Shown here: one piece after another, positions 19,152-27,800 of the stretch | How the letters are laid out: each line of letters starts with the position of its first letter | Position numbering within the stretch: the stretch's first letter is position 1 | Translations under genes and position numbers: made by a program | The notes under the pieces: generated by a model | What the model was told of the DNA's origin: nothing | The model's database searches: none | What the model saw: the letters and a program-made list of their open reading frames with translations, nothing else | NCBI GenBank assembly: GCA_002869065.1 | Contig: PKTR01000001.1 | Span: 425,118-489,117, forward strand | Origin: Hyphomicrobiales bacterium | Lineage (GTDB): Bacteria > Pseudomonadota > Alphaproteobacteria > Rhizobiales > Rhodobiaceae | Length of the DNA: 64,000 bases | Reading direction: 5' to 3'

Positions 19152-20042
19152 ATGGCTGCGGATCGCCGATATTTCTTTATTTCCGGATTGCCTCGCTCCG
19201 GTTCGACGCTCTCCGCCGGGCTACTGCGTCAAAACCCGCGTTTCTACGCCGGCATGTCGAGCCCGATCGCGTCGCTCTTCGACAGCCTGATCGCACAGGT
19301 CTCCGCCGGCACTGAACTGTCGACCATGGTCAACGAGGAACAGCGCGCGCGCCTGCTGCGCGGCCTGTTCGACAGCTACTACGCCGACCGCGACGAGCCG
19401 GTGATTTTCGACACCAACCGGGCCTGGACGGCGCAACTGCCGGCGCTGATGCGCCTGTTCCCCGATGCCAAGCTGATCTGCCTGGTGCGCGACCTGTCGT
19501 GGATCATGGATTCCATGGAGCGGCAGTTCCGCCAGAACGCGTTTGAACACACGCGGCTGTTCAACTCCGGCGCCGAGCGCGCCACGGTCTACACGCGCGT
19601 CGAGGCGCTGGCGGGCGCGAACCGGCTCGTCGGCTATCCCTGGCATGCACTGCGCGAGGCCTGTTACTCGGAATTCGCCGAGCGGCTGGTGATCGTCGAA
19701 TACGATTTGCTCGCCCAGCGTCCCGCCGAGGTTTTCAAGCTGCTCTACGAGTTCCTCGACGAGGAACCGTTCGAGCATGACTTTAACGCGGTCGACTACG
19801 ATGCGCCGCAATTCGACGCCCAGCTTGGGTTGAACGGCCTGCATCGCGTGCACCAGACGGTCGCGCCGCGCCCGCGTCAGACCATCCTCCCGCCCGACCT
19901 GTTCGAGCGCTATTCCAAACTCGCCTTCTGGCGAAACCTTCCGAACTCCAAGGCCTTCCGCATTGTCGCGCGCGAGGCCGCCGACGCTCAAGGGGCTGTC
20001 ATGCCGCCCCCGACGCATCCCGTCACAGCCCCCTCGAATTGA
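19152..20042 (+). CDS. sulfotransferase family protein (PAPS-binding)
   Basis: The 296-residue protein has the 5'-phosphosulfate-binding P-loop-like motif SGLPRSGST (residues 11-19) and the 3'-phosphate motif in CLVRDLSWIMDSMERQ, both diagnostic of PAPS-dependent sulfotransferases. A Trp-His segment (YPWHALREACYSEF) and VIVEYDLLAQRPAEVFKLLY match the family's C-terminal part. It has no signal peptide, so it should act in the cytoplasm. The acceptor is unknown: candidates are a surface polysaccharide or tyrosine residues of the RTX proteins encoded next door, but nothing in the sequence decides this. A GTG at 19116 and an ATG at 19146 are also in frame; ATG 19152 has the best-spaced ribosome site. 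It precedes the first RTX gene by 36 bases and may be cotranscribed with it. Confidence 0.87.
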   Translation: MAADRRYFFISGLPRSGSTLSAGLLRQNPRFYAGMSSPIASLFDSLIAQVSAGTELSTMVNEEQRARLLRGLFDSYYADRDEPVIFDTNRAWTAQLPALMRLFPDAKLICLVRDLSWIMDSMERQFRQNAFEHTRLFNSGAERATVYTRVEALAGANRLVGYPWHALREACYSEFAERLVIVEYDLLAQRPAEVFKLLYEFLDEEPFEHDFNAVDYDAPQFDAQLGLNGLHRVHQTVAPRPRQTILPPDLFERYSKLAFWRNLPNSKAFRIVAREAADAQGAVMPPPTHPVTAPSN

Positions 20043-20078
20043 GCCCGACCGGCCGGCTAGCGGTCGCTGGAGAGAACC

Positions 20079-23000
20079 ATGGCAACACCCTTTATTGTCA
20101 CCACCAATCTCGACGAAGCCGCCAATCCCGGCGGAAGCCTTGCGGCCGACAGGGCCGACGGTGGCGGTCTCTCGCTACGCGAGGCCATTTTCTGGGCCAA
20201 TGACACCGGATCCTCCCAAGGGATCCGATTTGATGCCAGCCTTGGCGGCACCACGCTTATCCTGACGCAGGGTCAGCTTGGAATTACCGAAGACCTTCTC
20301 ATCGATGGCGATATCGACGGCGATGACGGCGCCGACGTCACCATCTCCGGCAACAACGCCAGCCGGATTTTCCAGATCACCGGCACGACCACGGTCGCGC
20401 TGGACAGCCTGACGCTCACCAATGGCAATTCCACCACCAACGGCGGGGGTGGTGGCGCGATCATGGTCTACACCGGTGCCACACTCACCCTGTCGGACAG
20501 CACCGTCAGTGGCAGCACGGTGGGCACCGGCTACGGCGGTGGCGGCATCGTTAACTATGGAACGACGACCGTCGTCGACAGCGTGATCACCGGAAATCAG
20601 GCCGCGTTCGGCGGCGGCATTTCGAATACCTACGGCACCGCCGCGGTGCTGACGATCGTCAATTCCACGATCTCCGACAATCTGGCAACGAAATTCGGCG
20701 GCGGCGTTTACGTCACGGACGGCACGGCAACCTTGCAAGGCACGACGGTCCACGGCAACACAGCCACCAAATACGGCGGCGGTATTTCCGTCGGATTTGC
20801 AGGGGGCGGCGGGACCGTCACCCTTGAAAACAGCACCATTACAGGCAACACCGCCGACGGTCTGGGCGGCGGCGGCCTCGATCTCTACAACGCCTCGGCA
20901 GTCACGGTGAAGAACACCGTCATCGCCGAAAACACCAATTCCGGTGGCAATAACGACGTCTCCGAGGCCGGAACGAACAGCACGATCAACGCGACCAACA
21001 GCTTCTTCGGCACGGCGGTCACACTCGATTCCAATACCAACAGCACCACGAATGGTGGCGACCCCGGCCTCGGCGCGCTTCAGGACAATGGCGGCAACGT
21101 CCCGACCCGCCTCGTGCTCACCGACAGCCCGTTGCTCGATGCCGGCGACAACGGCTCGGTCCCCGGCGCTCTCACGAGGGACGCCAACGGCAACGACCGC
21201 ACTGCCGGTGACGCCGTCGACATCGGCGCCACGGAATACCAGCTCACGGTCACCACCGCGCTCGATAGCGGCGATGATGCAACCTTCGGCGGCGCATTGG
21301 CCACCGATCTTGCCGACGGCGGTGGCCTGTCCCTGCGAGAAGCGATCTATTGGGCCTCGGCCGGGGACGAAATCACTTTCGATACGTCGCTGAAGGGCCA
21401 GACCATTACGCTCGGCAGTCAGATCAGTCTTGGTTCACGTATCACCATCGATGGCGACGTCGACGGCGACAATGCCGCCGACATCACGCTCTCCGGCAAC
21501 AATGCGAGCCGGATCTTCTCCGTCTCCGGCTCAACGGTGAACCTCAACAGCCTGACGCTCACGGATGGGTATACGTCCGGGGCCGGCGGCGCGATCAACC
21601 ATTCCTCCGGCACTCTGACCATCACGGACTCCACGATCGCCGACAGCGAAGCCAACAACAATGGCGGTGGCATCTATTCGGGCAGCGGCGGCACGCTCAA
21701 ACTCGTCAACTCGACGGTGACGGGCAATCAGGCCGGCGGCGGTGGCGGCATCTTCGCCGGCGGCAGTGCCACTCTCACCAATACGACTGTCCACGGCAAT
21801 TCCGCCGACAGTTTCGGCGGCGGCGGCATCAGCAACGGTGGTCACCTGCAACTCTTCAACAGCACGATCACCGGCAACTCCGTCGACGTCGGCAGCAGCT
21901 ATGGGGGTGGCGGCATCTTTCTCTACAATGCGCTACCGACGCAGATCTACAATTCAGTCGTGGCCGAGAACTTCGCTTTCCTCGTCAGCGACGACATCAC
22001 CGAAGGCGGGTTTTCCGACAGCGACGTCACCGCGCACAACAGCTTCTTCGGCGAAACGGTGGCGCTCGACGACGACCTCGGGAACCTGAACAATGCCGGC
22101 AGTCCGGGCCTCGGCGCCTTGCAGGACAATGGCGGTACGGTTCTGACCCGCAACGCCCTGCCCACCAGCCAGTTGATCGATGCCGGCCGCACCGCATCGG
22201 TGCCCGGAGGCTTCACCGAGGACGCCAACGGCAACGACCGCAGCGTCGGGACGATCGACATCGGCGCGACCGAATTCCAGATCGAGGTGACGACAGCGAG
22301 CGACAGCGCGACCAACGGCGTCGGCGCCTCGCTCATCGTCGACATCGCCGACGGCGGCGGCCTGTCGCTGCGCGAAGCGATCGCCTGGGCCGGCAGCGGC
22401 GACACGATCACCTTCGATTCCGCGCTGAAGGGTTCGAAGATCGTTCTTGCGCAGGGCGAACTGGACATTGTCAAGGATCTCACCATCGACGGCGATACCA
22501 ATGGTGACGACAAGGCCGACATCGTCGTCTCCGGCAATTTCGCCAGTCAGATTTTCAACCTTTCCAACAGCTCCGATCTCACGCTCAAGAGCCTGACGAT
22601 GGGCAACGGCTCTGCCACCGGCCCCGGCGAGAGCGGCGGCGCAATTTACACCGGTACATCGACGTCGTTGACCGTTGTCGATTCGACGATCTACGGCAGC
22701 TACTCGCAATCTTCCGGCGGCGGCATCTATGCCAATGGCGACGTTACCATCGCCAACTCGCTGATCTACAACAACGGCGCATACGACTTTGGCGGCGGCG
22801 TGTATGTGCTCGGTGGCGACCTCACGGTCGTCAACTCGGTGATCACGGATAACTCGGCAAATAGAGGGGGCGGCCTGTCGATCCGGTCGAGCACCGATGC
22901 CGTCATCCAGAACAGCACCATTGTCGACAATACTGCCAGCATACACGGCGGCGGCGTCCACCTGCTCTCAGGCAGTACCCTGAGCATCGCCAACAGCATC

Positions 23001-24767
23001 GTCGCCAGCAACTCGGCACCCTCTGGCAGCGATGTCGGCGAGGATTTCGGGCCGAATACGCTGACCGCCGGCAGCACATTCTTCGGCAGCACGGCGACGA
23101 TCGACAACGATCTTGGCGGCAATGTCACGAGTAGCGCCGATCTCAAGCTTGGCGGCCTGCTCGACAATGGCGGCACCGTACTGACCCGTTCGCCGCTCGA
23201 CGGTAGCCCGGTCATCGACATGGGCAGCAGCAGCCATCTGCGCGCCGATCTTCAGGACATCGACGACGACGGCAAAACGACCGAACTCCTGCCGCAGGAT
23301 GGGCGTGGTGGCAATCGCGTCGTCGGCGCCATCGATGCCGGTGCGGTGGAACGGGTCGTCGACGAACTCATCCGCGGCAGCGATGAAATCGCCGGCACGG
23401 GTGGCAGCGACAACCTGATCGGTGGCGACGGCAACGACACGCTGTTGGGCGGCCTGTTCGATGACACGCTGAACGGCGGCACCGGCAATGACTCGTTGAA
23501 CGGCGGAGCCGCGTTCGATCTGCTGCTCGGTGGCGGCAACAACGACACGCTGAATGGCGGCGGCGGCAACGACACGCTGAATGGCGGCGGCGGCAACGAC
23601 ACGTTGCTTGGCGGGAATGGCACCGATACGGCGCTGTTCTCTGGTAACGGGGCCATTACGGTCGATCTGCGCAAGACGGGCAACCAGAACACCGGGCAGG
23701 GCAGTGACATGCTCACCGGCCTCGAAAACGTCACGTCGGGTAACGGCAACGACAAGCTGACCGGCACCAATGGTCTCAACACGCTCATCGGCAATAGCGG
23801 CAATGACTTGCTCGTCGGCCTCGGCGCCAAGGACGTTCTGCGTGGTGGCCTTGGCAACGATACGCTGAATGGCGGCGCCCAGAACGACACCCTGGATGGT
23901 GGCGGTGGCAACGACACCGCGATCTTCTCCGGCAGCGGCAAGATCACCGTCGATCTGCGCAAGACCGGCGATCAGAACACCTGGCAGGGATCCGACAAGC
24001 TCACCGGCATCGAAAACGTCACTTCGGGTAACGGCAACGACAAGCTGATCGGTAACAACGGCCTCAACACGCTCGTCGGCAATAACGGCAACGACGCACT
24101 GTTCGGTCTCGGCGCCCAGGACGTTCTGCGCGGCGGCGGCGGCAACGACACGCTGAACGGCGGCAGCCAGAACGATACGCTGGATGGCGGCGGTGGCGTC
24201 GACACCGCGGTTTTCTCCGGCAGCGGCAACATCACCGTAGACCTGCGCAAGACCGGCAACCAGAACACCGGGCAGGGAAGCGACAAGCTCACCGCCATCG
24301 AGAACGTCACCTCGGGCGGCGGCAACGACAGGCTGACCGGCAAGGCCGGCGCCAACAAGCTCGTCGGCAACAACGGCAACGACACCCTGTCGGGTCTCAA
24401 CGGCAACGATCTGCTGCTCGGGGGCAACAACAACGACAAGCTCTTCGGCGGCAATCAGAACGACACGCTGAAGGGCGGCGGCGGTGCCGACACGCTGCGC
24501 GGCGACGCCGGCAACGATCAGCTCTTCGGCCAGGCCGGGGTGGACACCTTCGTTTTCGACGACGGCTTCGGCAAGGACAGGATCCTCGACTACAACGACA
24601 ATGCCGACATCATCGACCTGCGGCCATACAGCGGCCTCGCCAATTTCGGCGACCTGACCATCCGCAGCAATGCAAGGGGCGATGCTGTCATCGATCTCGG
24701 CTCCGACGAGATAACCCTCGTCGGCGTCGACAAATCAGTCCTCGACGCAAGCGACTTCCTGATCTGA
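20079..24767 (+). CDS. RTX protein A: three beta-helix (CSLREA/choice-of-anchor-Q-like) units plus Ca-binding RTX repeats
   Basis: The 1562-residue protein begins MATPFIVTTNLDEA, with no Sec signal. Three homologous units of about 350-390 residues start near 1, 386 and 732. Each has D-G-G-G-L-S-L-R-E-A-I, a DGD-x-DGD-x-AD-x-T-x-SGN segment, Gly/Asn-rich PbH1 coils (STITGNTA-type), a GALQDNGG-type loop and an AxDIGATE-type end. From about 1097 to 1486 come GGxGNDTLxGG-type RTX nonapeptides, interleaved with three copies of a TVDLRKTGNQNTGQGSD spacer. The last 76 residues (DTFVFDDGFGKDRILDYND to DASDFLI) look like a type I secretion signal region. It is probably a secreted or surface Ca-folded beta-helix, with adhesive or carbohydrate-related function at most inferred. 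It follows the sulfotransferase and precedes paralog B. Confidence 0.88.
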   Translation: MATPFIVTTNLDEAANPGGSLAADRADGGGLSLREAIFWANDTGSSQGIRFDASLGGTTLILTQGQLGITEDLLIDGDIDGDDGADVTISGNNASRIFQITGTTTVALDSLTLTNGNSTTNGGGGGAIMVYTGATLTLSDSTVSGSTVGTGYGGGGIVNYGTTTVVDSVITGNQAAFGGGISNTYGTAAVLTIVNSTISDNLATKFGGGVYVTDGTATLQGTTVHGNTATKYGGGISVGFAGGGGTVTLENSTITGNTADGLGGGGLDLYNASAVTVKNTVIAENTNSGGNNDVSEAGTNSTINATNSFFGTAVTLDSNTNSTTNGGDPGLGALQDNGGNVPTRLVLTDSPLLDAGDNGSVPGALTRDANGNDRTAGDAVDIGATEYQLTVTTALDSGDDATFGGALATDLADGGGLSLREAIYWASAGDEITFDTSLKGQTITLGSQISLGSRITIDGDVDGDNAADITLSGNNASRIFSVSGSTVNLNSLTLTDGYTSGAGGAINHSSGTLTITDSTIADSEANNNGGGIYSGSGGTLKLVNSTVTGNQAGGGGGIFAGGSATLTNTTVHGNSADSFGGGGISNGGHLQLFNSTITGNSVDVGSSYGGGGIFLYNALPTQIYNSVVAENFAFLVSDDITEGGFSDSDVTAHNSFFGETVALDDDLGNLNNAGSPGLGALQDNGGTVLTRNALPTSQLIDAGRTASVPGGFTEDANGNDRSVGTIDIGATEFQIEVTTASDSATNGVGASLIVDIADGGGLSLREAIAWAGSGDTITFDSALKGSKIVLAQGELDIVKDLTIDGDTNGDDKADIVVSGNFASQIFNLSNSSDLTLKSLTMGNGSATGPGESGGAIYTGTSTSLTVVDSTIYGSYSQSSGGGIYANGDVTIANSLIYNNGAYDFGGGVYVLGGDLTVVNSVITDNSANRGGGLSIRSSTDAVIQNSTIVDNTASIHGGGVHLLSGSTLSIANSIVASNSAPSGSDVGEDFGPNTLTAGSTFFGSTATIDNDLGGNVTSSADLKLGGLLDNGGTVLTRSPLDGSPVIDMGSSSHLRADLQDIDDDGKTTELLPQDGRGGNRVVGAIDAGAVERVVDELIRGSDEIAGTGGSDNLIGGDGNDTLLGGLFDDTLNGGTGNDSLNGGAAFDLLLGGGNNDTLNGGGGNDTLNGGGGNDTLLGGNGTDTALFSGNGAITVDLRKTGNQNTGQGSDMLTGLENVTSGNGNDKLTGTNGLNTLIGNSGNDLLVGLGAKDVLRGGLGNDTLNGGAQNDTLDGGGGNDTAIFSGSGKITVDLRKTGDQNTWQGSDKLTGIENVTSGNGNDKLIGNNGLNTLVGNNGNDALFGLGAQDVLRGGGGNDTLNGGSQNDTLDGGGGVDTAVFSGSGNITVDLRKTGNQNTGQGSDKLTAIENVTSGGGNDRLTGKAGANKLVGNNGNDTLSGLNGNDLLLGGNNNDKLFGGNQNDTLKGGGGADTLRGDAGNDQLFGQAGVDTFVFDDGFGKDRILDYNDNADIIDLRPYSGLANFGDLTIRSNARGDAVIDLGSDEITLVGVDKSVLDASDFLI

Positions 24768-24771
24768 CTTA

Positions 24772-24802
24772 AGCGGGCGCCAGTATTTCACCGGCGCCCG
24801 CT
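24772..24802 (+). terminator. hairpin between RTX genes A and B
   Basis: AGCGGGCGCC (24772-24781) and GGCGCCCGCT (24793-24802) form a perfect 10-bp stem with an 11-base loop. No T-run follows, so it may be a weak terminator, an attenuator or an mRNA-stability element between the two genes. Confidence 0.5.
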
Positions 24803-24829
24803 AAATCTATGCCCGGCATTATAAAAACA

Positions 24830-24840
24830 GAGGGGGGGAG
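24830..24840 (+). promoter_or_regulatory. unusually G-rich ribosome binding site of RTX gene B
   Basis: An AGAGGGGGGGA-type run stands about 6 bases before the ATG at 24846. Gene A, its paralog, has only GGAGAGA before its ATG, so B may be translated more strongly. Confidence 0.55.
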
Positions 24841-24845
24841 ACCTC

Positions 24846-27800
24846 ATGGCGACCTACACCGTAACGACCAATCTCGATGAAGTGATTGGCGGCTCTTATG
24901 CGGCCGACAAGGCGGACGGAGACGGTCTCTCTCTGCGTGAGGCAATTCATTGGGCGAACCAGGCGAGCGGCGCCGATACGGTGAATTTCGACGCAAGCCT
25001 TGCCGGCACGACGCTGGTTCTGACGCAAGGGCAGCAGATCTACATCTACGACGACATCACCATCGACGGCGACGTCAATGGTGATGATAAGGCCGACATC
25101 ACCATTAGCGGCGATGCCGACCAGAACGGTACTCTGGATGTGAATGATGATCGCATTTTCAATGTCGCCAGCTCGTCCAGCGCGACGTTCAACAGCCTGA
25201 CCCTCGACGGCGGCTATGCGAGCAGCTTCGGCGGCCTGATTTTCGGCGCGACCGGCACCACCATCACCGTCAACGATTCCACGCTGACCAACGGCACGGC
25301 TTACGGCAAGGGCGGCGCCATCGGATCCGTTGGTACCATCAACGTCACCAACAGCCTGATTTCCGACAGCACCGGCAGTTACGGCGGCGCCATTTCGGTC
25401 GGTACGAACCAGACCGCCACCATCGTGCAGTCGACATTCACCGGCAATACGGCGACGAACGATGGCGGCGCGATCCAGGCGGGCTACAACTCCACGGTCT
25501 CCATCGACAACAGCACGATCGTCGGCAACAACGCCCAGGGTGGCGGCGGCGGTATCGATTTCTACAACGCCGCCGTGACCATCAACAGCACCGTGATTTC
25601 GACAAACACCGCGACGGGTTCGGGCGCGAATATCGGCAAGTCCGGGGCTGGCGGCACCCTGACGGTCGGAACGAGCTTCATGGGCACGCAGGTGCAGACC
25701 GACGGTCTGGCCAGCACCAGCGGCGGCAATGCTTTTGGCAACGATCCGGGCCTCGGCCTCCTTGCCGACAATGGCGGCACGACGCAGACCTTCATGCCCG
25801 ATTTCGACAGCCCGCTTGTCAACGAGGGCAGCAACGGGCAGTCGCTCACCAATGACGCCAACGGCAACTCGCGTGTCGTGATGGGCGACGCAGCTATCGG
25901 CGCGTCCGAATTCCAGCTCGTGGTCACGACAGCCGATGACGAGGCGCGGGGCACCTCGTTTGCCGACGACGTGAATGACGGCGACGGTCTGTCCTTGCGC
26001 GAGGCGCTCTGGTGGGCCGGCACGGGCGACACGATCACCTTCGACGCCAGCCTGAAGGGCAGCACCATCACGCTTGGCGGCGGATCTTCCGGTTACCTGT
26101 CGATCACGACGGACATGACGATCGACGGCGACGTCGACGGTGACGACAAGGCCGACATCACTATCTCCGGCGACAGCAACGGCAACAGCATTGCCGACAA
26201 CGGCGATGCCCGGATCTTCAACATCAGCAATTCCGGCACCGACGTCACGCTGGAAAGCCTCAACATCACGAACGGGTTCAGCAGCGCATCCGGTGGCGCC
26301 ATTCTCGTCGGCCCCGGCACGACCCTCAATCTCGTCAACAGCACGGTGAGCAACAGCGCGGCCTCCTCGAACGGTGGCGCGATTTCGAACCTTGGTACGC
26401 TGAACATCACGAACTCCCTTTTGACGGGGAACTCGGCGGGCTCCAGTGGCGGCGCGATCTACGTGTCGAACGACGACTCGCTGAGCCTCGAAAACACCAC
26501 GATCCATGGCAACACGGGCGCCTATGGCAGCGGCGCGATCCACACCATGACCGGCGTCACCATGGACATTTCCAACAGCACCATTACGGGGAATGCCACG
26601 ACCAGCGGCTCCGCCGGCGGTGTCAGGATCGGCGGCAACGGCACCGTCACCATCGCCAACAGCGTGATCGCCGAGAACAGCGCGACATTTGGCGCCAATG
26701 ACGACTTGATCGAGGGCGGCACCAACACCGTTGCAGTCCACAACAGCGCATTCTCGAGCCTCAGCGGCCTTTCCTTCGATATCGACGTCAACAATACCGC
26801 CAGCGCAACGCTCGGCCTTGGCGCCCTGCAGGACAATGGCGGACCGGTGATGACCCGCGCGCTTGATGCAGGGAGCGTGCTGATCAACGCGGGCAACAAC
26901 AGCTTCGTTTCGGGGGGCAACACCACCGACGCCAACGGCAATGACCGGATTACTGCCGGCACCGTCGATATCGGCGCTACCGAGTTTGGGCTGGTCGTCG
27001 ATACCACGTCCGACACCGGCAACGACGGCACAGTCGATGGCTTGCTGGCCGTCGATGCGAATGACGGCGGCGGTCTGTCGCTGCGCGAAGCCATCGCGCA
27101 TGCTGAAGACGGCGATCTGATCACCTTCGACGCATCGCTTCTCGGCTCGACCATCACGCTTGCGAATGGCCAGATTTCGATGACGCAGGACATCGAAATC
27201 GATGGCGATATCGATGGCGACGACAAGGCCGATATTACCATTTCCGGCGGCGGCGCCGGCCGGATTCTCGATATCGACAGCGCCGCGGATGCGACCATCC
27301 GCAGTCTGACGCTGACACAGGGCGATGCGTCCGGTGACGGCGGCGCCATTCGGACTGCCAACGGGAGTGGCCTGACGCTTATCGACTCCACCGTCAGCGA
27401 CAGCACCGCGTCTGCCGATGGTGGCGGCATCTTCGCCGCCGGAGCGCTGACGCTCGTCAACTCGACCATTTCCGGCAACGAGGCCGGAGTTGAAGGCGGC
27501 GGTCTCGTCGTTGGAGACGACACGGAGATCCTGGGGTCGACGATCTATGGCAACACCGCAGGGAAAGCCGGCGGCGGCATCGACGTGCGTTCGTACTATC
27601 CCAGTTACCAGTCGGTGACGATCCGCAACAGCACCATCGCCGGCAATGTGGTGACGGCGACCGACCATTCAGGCTATGGCGGCTATGGCGGCGGCATTCG
27701 GCTTTACTCCTACGCCGACATCAGCATCACCAACTCGATCGTGGCCAACAACACCGCGCTGGCGGAAAGCGATATCGGCCACAATTCGCTCGCGCCGGGC

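Noticed and set aside
23400-24500. Regularly spaced short nucleotide repeats that look like an array
   Set aside because: They are in-frame 27-base RTX codon repeats without constant repeats and unique spacers; this is not a CRISPR array.
24819-27668. 949-codon open frame on the minus strand opposite RTX gene B
   Set aside because: It is the antisense shadow of Gly/Asp/Asn-rich repeat codons; its protein has no domain signatures, while the plus strand has clear beta-helix units and a strong ribosome site.
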